A DNA stretch of 22,571 nucleotides from Coraliomargarita sp965656715 (GCA_965656715.1 CBFHLR010000048.1:1-22571); one strand, 5' to 3'. Counted from the stretch's first letter, positions 8,818-17,889 are shown. Notes: generated from the sequence alone by a model not told the origin. Translations and numbers: made by a program.

Positions 8818-10550
8818 TTAGCTCCGAGGCACCAACCAAAGCGCCTGATACGGCTCAAGCTTGAGGCCCTTCTTACCCGAACCCAGCTTGCGACTACTTA
8901 AAATGTCGTAGAAATGCTTGGTATTCTTCAACAACTCGGTGTCCATCGGATTCGTGACGGTCTTCACTTTATCGGAGAAATTATAGATGCAGAAGACCAC
9001 TTCATTGCGGTCGATCGAGATGCGGCTGTGGACAAACAACTCCGGATCGACATCAAACACATGTTGCTCCGCATCCGGATGGAAGGCCGGATGGCTAGAA
9101 CGCTTGCGCAGCATTTTCAGATAACTACGGAAGGTTGCTTTGTTCGTATCTTCCTCCAAATGAGCGTTCAACTCGTCGGCCTGCCACTTACGGCGATTGA
9201 TGCGACGGTTAATACCCGTCTCCTTAACACCCTGTGTGTAATTCGGCGTGGCAGTCAGGCTGTGTAGGTAGATTCCTGGAATCCCGCGCAGCGAGAGCAT
9301 CAATGCCTGTGAGCAAAGGAAGCGTGCCGACCCCAGCTCAGGTGTCAGCCCTTCCGAGAGCGCCGAGTAGTAAGTGATATTCAGCTCATAGGGCTGCTTC
9401 GATCCGTCCGGCATCGCGCGCCAGTTGATCTTACCGCCAGCATTTTGCACGTGCTTGATCAACTTCTTCTTCTCCTTTTCAGGCAGGAGGCCTTCGATCG
9501 GACGAACCCCGACCCCGTCGTGACTCGCCGTAAAGTTAAAGAAGGTGCAACCCGCTGGTGGCGGAGCGAGCTCACTCGCCCACTTGGTCAGATAACTGGC
9601 ATTACCTGTGGCAAGCCCGTGCAACAACAGCGGCGGCAGGCTAAACTGATACACCATTTGCGCTTCATCCCCTTGGCCGAAGTAGCTGATATTTTCCTCA
9701 TGCGGGACGTTGGTCTCGGTCAGCAGAATCGTGCTCGGCGCGATGATCTCAATAATATCACGGAAGAGTTTCACGATTTCATGCGTTTCCGGCAGGTGGA
9801 TACATTTGGTGCCAAGCTGTTTCCACACAAAGGCCACTGCATCCAAACGTGCGATGCGCATGCCCTTCGAAATGTAGAGCATCAGGATGTCGATAAACTC
9901 AAACAGCACTTCTGGATTCTGCCAGTTCAGGTCGACCTGATCCGCAGAGAAAGTCGTCCAGATATTCGCCTCGCCATCACGCGTGCGGGTCGGCGTGAGC
10001 AAAGGACTCGTGCGCGGGCGAACGACTTCCGAGTAGTCCTTATTCGGGTCCATATCCAAGAAATAGTGACGCGCAGGCTCAATACCTGCGATGAAGTCCT
10101 TAAACCAGCTGCTCTTGGCCGAGCAATGATTCAACACCAAGTCGAACATCAGGTCAAAGTCTTGACCAAGGTGCTCGACATCCTGCCAAGTGCCCCCACT
10201 CGGGTCGACTTGGCGGTAATCAATCACTGAGAAGCCGTCATCCGAAGACCATGGGTAAAACGGCAACAGATGAATCGTGCTGACCGCGCCCTTCAAATGT
10301 TCGCAAGCAAATTGATTCAATGCGCGCAAGGGCGATCCGGCCTCGTCGTCCTGAAGACTATCCGCATAGGTGATCAACACACTGTCATGCTCGCTCCACA
10401 GTTGCGGTTTCGCGAGCGTCTCAATACCCCCCACCCCATAGCGGCCGATGTGCATAAAGAAACGCTCCAGCAATTTCTCCGCATCGCCCCCATACAGGCG
10501 ATTCAATCGGCGGCGCACACTGCGTAGTTGTTCTCTGGATACAGACTTAA

Positions 10551-10554
<4 letters not shown>
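8818..10554 (-). CDS. GH13 subfamily 18 sugar phosphorylase (sucrose/glucosylglycerate phosphorylase type)
   Basis: Predicted cytosolic phosphorylase that splits an alpha-glucoside with phosphate to glucose 1-phosphate and an acceptor. The GH13 catalytic triad is visible: nucleophile D238 in GMRIARLDAVAF, acid/base E280 in LLTETNVPHEE, and stabiliser D346 in FTASHDGVG. The 578-residue length, HLLPFYPWSSDDGFSVIDYRQVDP and NYTQGVKETGINRRINR point to GH13_18, the subfamily of sucrose, sucrose-6-phosphate, glucosylglycerol and glucosylglycerate phosphorylases. The exact acceptor cannot be read from this. Glucosylglycerate is attractive because gpgS is in the same window. Its ATG overlaps the stop of the upstream GT4 gene as ATGA, indicating coupled translation. 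Confidence 0.9.
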
Positions 10555-11849
<1,295 letters not shown>

Positions 11850-11967
11850 TCTTTAGCAGCAGAGGGTTAAAGCAGAACACCTGAAACTATGGAGAGGAAG
11901 TCCGAGGGCGCAAGTGGATCTGCAAAAAGCTAAGCCGCGTTACAGCTAGCTTCGTGCCAGATCACAT

Positions 11968-12064
11968 GTAGAACAGGCGTCTCGCCTGTTTTGATCATGA
12001 CCTAAATGACACAGGCAAGATCCGTCTTCGCTGTAGAGCTACGCCGGACGCGTGCCTGTGCTAC
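11968..12064. repeat. GTAGC-type multi-hairpin repeat, copy 1 (with nested arm)
   Basis: Begins GTAG and ends GCTAC. The first hairpin, CAGGCG/CGCCTG, is at 11974-11988. The second, ACAGGC/GCCTGT, is at 12011-12059, with about 30 extra bases at its tip that themselves contain GTAG/CTAC and CGTC/GACG complementarity. Related copies lie at 14927-15020 and 15759-15818 and a half copy at 13036-13060. Confidence 0.7.
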
Positions 12065-12090
12065 AATCGGGCTAAAGCCGAGACCCCAAC
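12064..12090 (-). repeat. GTTGGGGTC / GGCTTTAGCC 3'-end element, copy 1
   Basis: On the minus strand GTTGGGGTCTCGGCTTTAGCC begins on the base after the xerD TAG; GGCTTTAGCC folds as a small hairpin. The same sequence lies at the end of the phosphopantetheinyl transferase gene (15035-15062) and a fragment follows the small gene at 14859. It may act as a weak terminator or 3'-end RNA stabiliser. Confidence 0.7.
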
Positions 12091-13020
12091 CTATTGCTTC
12101 GCACGCGGATGGTGCAGCGCATGCTCATCCGCAAGGCGGCTTGCCTGAACCGCAGTATAAATCTGCGTGGTCGAAATATCCGCATGCCCCAGCATCTCCT
12201 GAATCGCGCGTAGATCCGCCCCACCCTCAAGCAAATGGGTCGCGAAGGAATGACGCAGTAGGTGCGGTTTAATCGGCTTTTTAATGCCCACTTTCGCCGC
12301 GTGCTGCTTGATCATCACCCAGACCATTTTACGCGAAATCGGCTTACCCCGCTGACTCAAGAAGACCGCGCTGCCGGTGTCCGCTTTCACAAAATGCGGA
12401 CGCCCTGCCGAGAGATAATTTTCGACCGCCTTGATCGCGGCGCCGCCCACAGGCGCGATGCGCTCCTTCGAGCCCTTACCAAACACGCGAACGTAGCCCT
12501 CCTCCAAATTGATCGCCTGCAGCGTCAACTCACACAGCTCGGATACCCGCAGACCACTACTATAAAACAGCTCCAGCATGGCACGGTCTCGCAAGCCGTG
12601 CGGCGTCGTTAGTTGTGGCGCATTGAGCAGCCGCTCCAACTCTTCAATCGTCAGCACATCCGGCAGTTTGCGCGACAACTTTGGCGCCGCCGCAAGCTCG
12701 GTGAAGTCATCCTTACGCAAATTCTCGCGCACCAAGTGCTTCGCGAACATACGCAGCGCTGACAGCTTACGCGCCTGACTGCTGCGCGCATAGTCAGCCT
12801 TGGCCAGCGTTGATATCCATTGGCTGCAATCAGCCCCTTGCACCGCAGACCAATCGCTAAACTTCTGCTTGTGGAAATATTGAGCGCATTGAGCTAGATC
12901 ACGCGCATAGGAGCTAATCGTATTTTTTGACAATCCCCGCTCCAACTCCAGCCACGCCAAGAAACTCTCAACCGGTTCAGCATAGGCGTCGGGTATAGTC
13001 GATACGGGGTCAGTCTGCAT
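12091..13020 (-). CDS. xerD: Tyrosine recombinase XerD
   Basis: Site-specific recombinase of the XerC/XerD pair that resolves chromosome dimers at dif. The 309-residue protein has the SAM-like N-terminal core-binding domain (LAWLELERGLSKNTISSYARDL) and a full catalytic set: R158 in SSGLRVSELCEL, K182 in VFGKGSKERIAPV, H253 and R256 in HLLRHSFATHLLEGGADLRAIQEMLGHADISTTQIYT, H279 and Y288. The sequence reads as XerD rather than XerC, but this distinction is made by eye. No dif-like site or integrated element is apparent beside it, so it looks like the housekeeping recombinase and not a phage integrase. A GTTGGGGTC repeat abuts its stop codon. It is divergent from argA. Confidence 0.93.
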   Translation of the reverse strand: MQTDPVSTIPDAYAEPVESFLAWLELERGLSKNTISSYARDLAQCAQYFHKQKFSDWSAVQGADCSQWISTLAKADYARSSQARKLSALRMFAKHLVRENLRKDDFTELAAAPKLSRKLPDVLTIEELERLLNAPQLTTPHGLRDRAMLELFYSSGLRVSELCELTLQAINLEEGYVRVFGKGSKERIAPVGGAAIKAVENYLSAGRPHFVKADTGSAVFLSQRGKPISRKMVWVMIKQHAAKVGIKKPIKPHLLRHSFATHLLEGGADLRAIQEMLGHADISTTQIYTAVQASRLADEHALHHPRAKQ

Positions 13021-13035
13021 GGTAAATTTTTAAGG

Positions 13036-13060
13036 GTAGCGCAGCACCGTCTCGGTGCGC
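13036..13060 (+). repeat. GTAGC-type hairpin repeat, half copy with a different stem
   Basis: GTAGC followed by the hairpin GCACCG-TCT-CGGTGC (13044-13058). The layout and apex match the CAGGCG-TCT/TCC-CGCCTG hairpins elsewhere, but the stem bases have changed together so that pairing is kept. It lies between xerD and argA. Confidence 0.55.
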
Positions 13061-13222
13061 ACCACAGCGTTGTTAGCTCAGCCATTGTCTTGTTCATGCG
13101 GAGCGAGACGCACCTGCGCACCCAAGAGTATGCTAGAACTACGCCCCATTCAGTCAGCAAACATCGCCCTTGCAAGCTTGCAGTCTGCACACAATGTGAA
13201 TGGTTCGCCTATAGCACTTTTA

Positions 13223-14530
13223 ATGAGCACCAACCAAACAGACGAGCACGCAATCAAACCGACGGACCTCCGTGGCATCCTTAAGTATGTCCCGATGTTT
13301 CGTGAGCAGGTTTTTGTCATTGCGATCGATGGTAGCTTGGTCGCGCACGAGATTTTTCAAAACGTGCTGCTCGATATCGCAGTGCTTCGCTCGCTCAACA
13401 TCAAGGTCGTGCTCGTGCACGGCATCGGACAGCAACTCAAAGCCGTCGCCGAAGAACGTGGCATCGCGATTAGCAATCCCCACGGTGAAGAAGTGACCGA
13501 CCACACGACCCTTAAGCTTGCAGCCGAAGTCTCCGCATCGGTCAATCTCGAGATTGTCCAAGGCCTCACTCGCAATGGCTTGCGCTGCGCCGTTTCCAAC
13601 GCGGTGCGCAGTAAGGAAGTCGGCATCGTCAAAGGCGTCCACCAGCAACTCAGCGGCAACGTCGCTAAGCTCGACATCACTCTATTTAACAAGTTGCTCG
13701 ATGCAGATACCATTCCAGTTGTCACTCCGATCGGGTTTGATCGCAAGGGTGAGCCACTGCGCATGAACTCCGACCTTCTGGCAGTCGAACTCGCGTCGCA
13801 GTTGAAGGCCTCCAAGATCATTTACCTGACCACCCAGGACTCCCTCAAGGTCAACGGTCAGCCACGCACCAATCTGCCAGTCGCGGACTTAGAACAACTC
13901 CTGGAAAAGGCTACGGAGAGCATCCCCGAGCGCCTGCACAGCAAAGTCGTGCACGCCGTCAAAGCCATCAAAGCTGGCACCGAGCGTATCCACATCTTGG
14001 ACGGGCGCATTTTTGGCGCTCTCTTGAACGAGATCTTTGATAAAGTCGGCGTCGGCACCATGGTGTATAGCAACGAATACGAGTCGATCCGCCCCGCAGT
14101 GCAGGCTGACGCGTATTCGATTTATAACATCACCCGTAATGCGGTGCGTTCGGAAACACTGGTCGAGCGCTCACTGGAAGCGATCGAAGCCTCGATTGAA
14201 AACTTTCTCGTTTACGAAATCGACGGCAGCATCGTCGGTTGCGTGCACCTGCAACGCTACGACCAAGGCAGCACGATCGAGATCGGCAGCGTCTTCGTGC
14301 AGTCTTTCTACCAAAACAAAGGCGTGGGTCGCCGCATGATTCAATACGCGTCCGAACAAGCCAGCGAATGGGGAGCCAAACGAATCATCGCCCTCTCCAC
14401 ACAGGCAGCTGGCTTTTTCGTCGACGTCTGCGGTTTCAGCGAAGGCAGCGTCGATGATCTGCCCAAACAACGCCGTGAAAGCTACCGCAACAGCGGCCGC
14501 AACTCGACCGTCCTCTTCAAGGAGGCCTAA
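13223..14530 (+). CDS. argA: Amino-acid N-acetyltransferase (N-acetylglutamate synthase)
   Basis: First step of arginine biosynthesis: acetyl-CoA plus glutamate gives N-acetylglutamate. The protein has the classic two-domain form, an amino-acid-kinase-like domain at about residues 28-280 (VVLVHGIGQQLKAVAEERG, VVTPIGFDRKGEPLRMNSD) and a C-terminal GNAT domain at about 290-435 with the acetyl-CoA loop QNKGVGRRM at 364-372. The frame is open upstream to 13055, but the ATG at 13223 gives MSTNQTDEHA...LRGILKYVPMFREQVFVIAIDG, the normal ArgA start, and 435 residues against 443 for E. coli ArgA. Arginine feedback inhibition is usual for this class. Its last codons contain the Shine-Dalgarno of the next gene, so the two are cotranscribed. 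Confidence 0.95.
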   Translation: MSTNQTDEHAIKPTDLRGILKYVPMFREQVFVIAIDGSLVAHEIFQNVLLDIAVLRSLNIKVVLVHGIGQQLKAVAEERGIAISNPHGEEVTDHTTLKLAAEVSASVNLEIVQGLTRNGLRCAVSNAVRSKEVGIVKGVHQQLSGNVAKLDITLFNKLLDADTIPVVTPIGFDRKGEPLRMNSDLLAVELASQLKASKIIYLTTQDSLKVNGQPRTNLPVADLEQLLEKATESIPERLHSKVVHAVKAIKAGTERIHILDGRIFGALLNEIFDKVGVGTMVYSNEYESIRPAVQADAYSIYNITRNAVRSETLVERSLEAIEASIENFLVYEIDGSIVGCVHLQRYDQGSTIEIGSVFVQSFYQNKGVGRRMIQYASEQASEWGAKRIIALSTQAAGFFVDVCGFSEGSVDDLPKQRRESYRNSGRNSTVLFKEA

Positions 14531-14535
14531 CAGGC

Positions 14536-14859
14536 ATGGATCTCTTTCACACCACCGACTGCGATGGCGTCAGCCAACTGAATCCAGACACGGCAACGTT
14601 GCGCGAGGTGATCGCACAGCTCGGTGATCCCGATTTCGACGACACGGATCACCCCGACGTCTCTCTAGTGCACGATCCGAGCGGCTGGTCCATCTCACTC
14701 TTTCCAACCGGCATCGCGACCTTTGAGAACCTGGGCGACAACGACCGAGCGCCCAAGATTATGACTGGCCTTACCCGTCACGCCGCGCTGAAACTCTGGA
14801 TCGAGCTTTCCAAGGGCCGCATCGATCAACTCAAAGCCCTCAATTGGGAAGACGTCTAA
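14536..14859 (+). CDS. Uncharacterised small protein translationally linked to argA
   Basis: A 107-residue acidic protein that I do not recognise. It starts five bases after the argA stop. Its Shine-Dalgarno AAGGAGG (14519-14525) is formed by the final argA codons, so it is a real gene cotranscribed with argA. No signal peptide or membrane segment is present. It reads as a compact alpha/beta fold: an acidic stretch (DPDFDDTDHPD), two short strands around GWSISLFPTGIATFENL, and a C-terminal helix AALKLWIELSKGRIDQLKALNW. Its position suggests a link to arginine metabolism or simple read-through coupling. A GTTGGGGTC repeat fragment begins a few bases after its stop. Confidence 0.75.
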   Translation: MDLFHTTDCDGVSQLNPDTATLREVIAQLGDPDFDDTDHPDVSLVHDPSGWSISLFPTGIATFENLGDNDRAPKIMTGLTRHAALKLWIELSKGRIDQLKALNWEDV

Positions 14860-14863
14860 CAAT

Positions 14864-14880
14864 GTTGGGGTCTCGCCTTT
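14864..14880 (+). repeat. GTTGGGGTC 3'-end element, fragment
   Basis: GTTGGGGTCTCGCCTTT starts five bases after the stop of the small gene, in the same gene-relative orientation as the copies at the xerD and phosphopantetheinyl transferase 3' ends, but the hairpin part has degenerated. Confidence 0.5.
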
Positions 14881-14926
14881 CCTGACATGAGCTAGTCGTA
14901 TGTAGGCGGTTTCAAGCCACCCAGCT

Positions 14927-15020
14927 GTAGCTCAGGCGTCCCGCCTGTGTCATTCAGCTCATGCCCCAAACAGGCGAGACCCGCCATCGCATGGCTATCG
15001 CGACCAGGCGCCTGTTCTAG
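14927..15020. repeat. GTAGC-type multi-hairpin repeat, copy 2 (with nested arm)
   Basis: GTAGC, then the hairpin CAGGCG-TCC-CGCCTG (14933-14947), a spacer, then CAGGCG (14971-14976) paired with CGCCTG (15009-15014). The tip of the second hairpin holds an extra arm, GCCAT-CGC-ATGGC (14983-14995). It fills most of the gap between the small gene and the convergent phosphopantetheinyl transferase. Confidence 0.7.
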
Positions 15021-15034
15021 ACGTAAAGTGACTT

Positions 15035-15062
15035 CAATCCGGCTAAAGCCGGGACCCCAACC
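15035..15062 (-). repeat. GTTGGGGTC / GGCTTTAGCC 3'-end element, copy 2
   Basis: On the minus strand GGTTGGGGTCCCGGCTTTAGCC, with the hairpin CCGGCTTTAGCCGG. It overlaps the phosphopantetheinyl transferase reading frame, encoding its last residues and its TAG stop. Confidence 0.75.
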
Positions 15063-15711
15063 AGCACAGGCTGCACACAAAGTCACCTACTAGGGCAAAG
15101 CGGAATTCTAACTGACCAGCCTGCTCACGTAAATCACGGTCAAAGCACTCTCCGATTTCCTGAACCGCTGCGGTCCCAGCCACAAGGTCGACCGCGAGCG
15201 CCAAATCATGAAAGTTCCCAGCGGTCCGCCACTTAAGAAACTGCGCCTTATAGAAGGCCTCCTTTAAACTGAATAGGATGCTCGCACGCACTTGCCCCCC
15301 CTCAACAAACTCATGTTCAAGAGGATGCACCACACGCTTAATCGCAGCAGGCTTCAATCGGTCCGTGCGCTCCATATCCAATCCAAGCAGCTGAACGTCA
15401 TTCACCGGTGCCGCAACAGCTGCACATAGGCCCTTGGAGTGAGTAATAGAGCCCAACATTTTCTCAGGCCAGATCGGCACCCCGTCCACATCAGGCACCA
15501 ACTCGCAGACTTCAGTATGGCCCACAGCCAGCAACGCTCGCTGCGCACAGGCCCTCCCCGTCGCATATTCCTTACGACGTGAGATCGCAGCCCCCGGCAA
15601 AACCGACTCGGGTAGCTCATCCGATGCCCAAGCAGCCGCAAACCCGCAACAAGCTGGCAACAGTTGCCCCTTTTCAGCCTCTAAGGCCGCCAAAATCTGC
15701 GCTTCATCCAT
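15043..15711 (-). CDS. 4'-phosphopantetheinyl transferase, EntD/Sfp type
   Basis: Transfers 4'-phosphopantetheine from CoA to a serine of acyl or peptidyl carrier proteins. The 222-residue protein has the EntD-like order: RRKEYATGRACAQRAL, VPDVDGVPIWPEKMLGSITHSKG, the Mg-binding pair D112/E114 in LLGLDMER, and FSLKEAFYKAQF with E151 and K155. Carrier-protein targets are not in the window, so the role could be fatty acid, polyketide or siderophore ACP activation. The C-terminal residues WLGSRL and the stop codon are encoded by a dispersed repeat, so the native end was probably replaced or extended. It is divergent from the PPK2 operon, with a hairpin repeat between them. Confidence 0.9.
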   Translation of the reverse strand: MDEAQILAALEAEKGQLLPACCGFAAAWASDELPESVLPGAAISRRKEYATGRACAQRALLAVGHTEVCELVPDVDGVPIWPEKMLGSITHSKGLCAAVAAPVNDVQLLGLDMERTDRLKPAAIKRVVHPLEHEFVEGGQVRASILFSLKEAFYKAQFLKWRTAGNFHDLALAVDLVAGTAAVQEIGECFDRDLREQAGQLEFRFALVGDFVCSLCWLGSRL

Positions 15712-15758
15712 ACAAGTGAAGCAAGAATCCTAAAGACCGAATGGCAAGCTTTCAGAAA

Positions 15759-15818
15759 GTAGCTCAGCCGTCCCGCCTGAGTCAGGCCCCACCAACACAG
15801 GCAAGATGCCTGTGCTAC
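15759..15818. repeat. GTAGC-type multi-hairpin repeat, copy 3 (simple form)
   Basis: GTAGC at 15759 and GCTAC at 15814 can close a stem around two hairpins: CAG-CCGTCCCGC-CTG, and ACAGGCAAGATGCCTGT near the right end. This copy lacks the extra arm found in the tips of copies 1 and 2 and probably shows the basic form. Confidence 0.7.
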
Positions 15819-15841
15819 TTCAACTTCCTAAAACTCGGATT

Positions 15842-15875
15842 TGACCTATGAGCTGAAACGCGATCCACTAGGTCA
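15842..15875. promoter_or_regulatory. Inverted repeat upstream of the PPK2-gpgS gene series
   Basis: TGACCTA (15842-15848) and its perfect complement TAGGTCA (15869-15875) are separated by 20 bases and end 11 bases before the PPK2 ATG. It could be an operator or a leader hairpin; a TTGACC -35-like box overlaps the left arm. Confidence 0.3.
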
Positions 15876-15886
15876 GCTAACCTGTC

Positions 15887-16705
15887 ATGAGTTTAAAAGA
15901 TTTTAAGCACTACCTGATTCAGTCCGGACAAAACGATCAACTGGCGAAGGTCAGTTCAGACCCATGGGAGGATTTACCAACGAGTAAATCCGCAGGCCGC
16001 GAAGAGCTTTCCCAACTGCACGAGCGCCTAGCCGAACTACAGCAGCGCTTCTTTGTCGATCGTCGCAAGAAACTTCTAATCGTGCTACAGGGCATGGACA
16101 CCAGTGGCAAGAACGGCACCATCCGCAACGTTTTTCGCGGCGTCAACCCACAAGGAGTGCACGTCGCCAGTTTTGAAAAGCCCTCAACCCGTGAGCTCTC
16201 GCACGACTATCTCTGGCGCGTGCACAAGCGCACTCCATCCGATGGTGAAATTGTCATCTTCGACCGCAGCCATTACGAAGATGTGCTCGCCGTGCGCGTG
16301 AACGACCTCAAGCCAGAATCCGTTTGGTCCAAGCGCTACAAGCACATCAACGACTTCGAAGAGATGCTGCACGATGAGGACACGATCATCCTCAAGCTTT
16401 TCCTCCACATTAATCAGGACACACAGAAGGAACGCCTTCAGGCACGCTTGGATAATCCTGAGAAAAATTGGAAGTTCGACCTATCCGATATCGTGGCCCG
16501 CAAGAAGTGGGGTGAGTATGAAAAAGCCTACGAGGACGTCTTCGAAAAGACCTCTAAAGCACATGCTCCTTGGTATTTAATTCCCGCCAACAAAAAGTGG
16601 GCACGCAATTTGCTGGTAGCCCGTATCGTAGTTGCTTGTCTTGAGGATCTGCACCTCAGCTACCCAGAAGTGGATTACGACCCGAGCAAGGTTGTGATCC
16701 CATAA
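15887..16705 (+). CDS. ppk2: Polyphosphate kinase 2 family protein, class III-like
   Basis: Cytosolic P-loop kinase that moves phosphate from polyphosphate to AMP or ADP (and guanosine nucleotides in some members). The 272-residue length fits a single-domain PPK2. Visible motifs are Walker A GMDTSGKNGTIRNVFRGVNPQG (residues 69 on), Walker B IFDRSHYEDVL (125-135), FLHINQDTQKERLQARLDNPEKNWKF, and APWYLIPANKKWARNL near the end. The wording of these segments resembles class III enzymes, which can phosphorylate both AMP and ADP; class assignment is by eye. It opens a same-strand series with the M20-like gene 15 bases on and then gpgS. It might sustain nucleotide supply for NDP-sugar-dependent solute synthesis under stress, an inference from position. 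Confidence 0.93.
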   Translation: MSLKDFKHYLIQSGQNDQLAKVSSDPWEDLPTSKSAGREELSQLHERLAELQQRFFVDRRKKLLIVLQGMDTSGKNGTIRNVFRGVNPQGVHVASFEKPSTRELSHDYLWRVHKRTPSDGEIVIFDRSHYEDVLAVRVNDLKPESVWSKRYKHINDFEEMLHDEDTIILKLFLHINQDTQKERLQARLDNPEKNWKFDLSDIVARKKWGEYEKAYEDVFEKTSKAHAPWYLIPANKKWARNLLVARIVVACLEDLHLSYPEVDYDPSKVVIP

Positions 16706-16719
16706 CCCGCTCAGCATAC

Positions 16720-17889
16720 ATGCCCAAAGCCGCACTGAAGAAAATACTTAACTCGCTCTCAGAGCACAGCGACACGCTCCAGTCGATTCGCGAAATGCTC
16801 TTAGCCAATGCCGTGATGATCGGCGAAATCCCCTCTCCCACCGGAGAGGAAGAAGAGCGTATCACTTTCCTCGGTAATCGCTATACCGAGGAAGGCCTAG
16901 ACAATATCTCGATCGACGAAGCAGGTAACTGCATGGCGATGATCCCTGGCTCAGTCGGGGAAAATAACATTCTGGTCTGCGCCCACGCCGACACGGTCTT
17001 CAATAGCAAGATCGACCACGCGATGTCGGTCCAGCAAAACACAATTACCGGTCCCGGCATCGGTGATAACAGCTTGGGACTGGCAGCACTCGCGACCATG
17101 CCGTCGGTGCTCAAGCGCCTAGACCTGCAACTTGAGGACAACATCATCCTTTTAGCCGACACAGGAAGCCTCGGACTCGGCAACCTCTCCGGCATCCGCT
17201 TTTTCTTAGACAACTTCAAGTCTCCTATCCGCGCAGGCGTCTGCGTCGAAGGCATTCACTTAGGGCGGCTCAGTTACAGCTCCGTTGGAATGTTACGCGG
17301 CGAAATCAAAGTTCGCATGCCATCCGAGTATGATTGGACCCGCTTCGGTGCCTCCAATCCGGTTGCGATTCTCTCCAAGGTCATCCAACAGATCATGCGG
17401 ATCCCAATTCCCAACGAACCGGAAACCAAAATTATCTTCGGTTCGATGAATGCGGGCACCTCCTTCGCCACTCAGCCAACATCTGCAAGACTACGCTTCG
17501 AGATTCGTAGCGAGGAAGGCGGCATGGTCTCTAAACTGCGCGATCAAATTGAAGACATTATCGATGAGATCGCCAACTCAACCAACACCGGCATTAAGCT
17601 TTCCATTATCGCCCAGCGCAAGAAAGGCGGCCTCGAATACGGCCACCCGTTAGTCAAATGCATGCGAAGCATTCACAACCAGCTGGACATCAAATCACAC
17701 GTTGAACCAAGCGTTGGCGAGCTAAGCGAGCTGATCGCCCACGAAATACCCAGTGTGACTTTAGGCCTCACCAAGGGCAGTCACAAAAACGAAGACGACG
17801 AAACTATTGAGATCCAACCCACCTTCGACGGTTTGGCACAACTCGTAGCACTGCTACAAGCAATCGACGGAGGACTTTGCGATGAGTAA
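16720..17889 (+). CDS. M20-family metallopeptidase homologue, probably catalytically altered
   Basis: A 389-residue M20/M25/M40-fold protein (relatives include DapE, ArgE and peptidase T). It keeps CAHADTVF (H89, D91), GPGIGDNSLG (D116) and VEGIHLGRLSYSSVG (E177), the usual layout of metal ligands and dimerisation domain. The expected Glu-Glu of the GEEGLGNLRG-type segment, supplying general base and metal ligand, is replaced by S150-L151 in DTGSLGLGNLSG. The last His region (LTKGSHKNEDDETIEI) is shifted by about two residues from the usual pattern. Peptidase or deacylase activity therefore looks lost or changed. Its end overlaps gpgS by eight bases and carries the gpgS Shine-Dalgarno, tying it to glucosylglycerate synthesis, possibly as a partner or regulator. 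That role is speculative. Confidence 0.85.
   Translation: MPKAALKKILNSLSEHSDTLQSIREMLLANAVMIGEIPSPTGEEEERITFLGNRYTEEGLDNISIDEAGNCMAMIPGSVGENNILVCAHADTVFNSKIDHAMSVQQNTITGPGIGDNSLGLAALATMPSVLKRLDLQLEDNIILLADTGSLGLGNLSGIRFFLDNFKSPIRAGVCVEGIHLGRLSYSSVGMLRGEIKVRMPSEYDWTRFGASNPVAILSKVIQQIMRIPIPNEPETKIIFGSMNAGTSFATQPTSARLRFEIRSEEGGMVSKLRDQIEDIIDEIANSTNTGIKLSIIAQRKKGGLEYGHPLVKCMRSIHNQLDIKSHVEPSVGELSELIAHEIPSVTLGLTKGSHKNEDDETIEIQPTFDGLAQLVALLQAIDGGLCDE

Noticed and set aside
8636..8839. 67-codon minus-strand open frame upstream of the tRNA genes
   Set aside because: It is made of hairpin element and duplicated tRNA sequence and overlaps the end of the phosphorylase gene.
9445..10230. 261-codon plus-strand open frame within the phosphorylase gene
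   Set aside because: Antisense shadow of a well-supported GH13_18 gene, with Arg/His-rich low-complexity translation.
11968..15818. CRISPR array from repeated CAGGC-containing units
   Set aside because: Copies are dispersed, palindromic, of unequal spacing and located between genes, and no cas genes are present.
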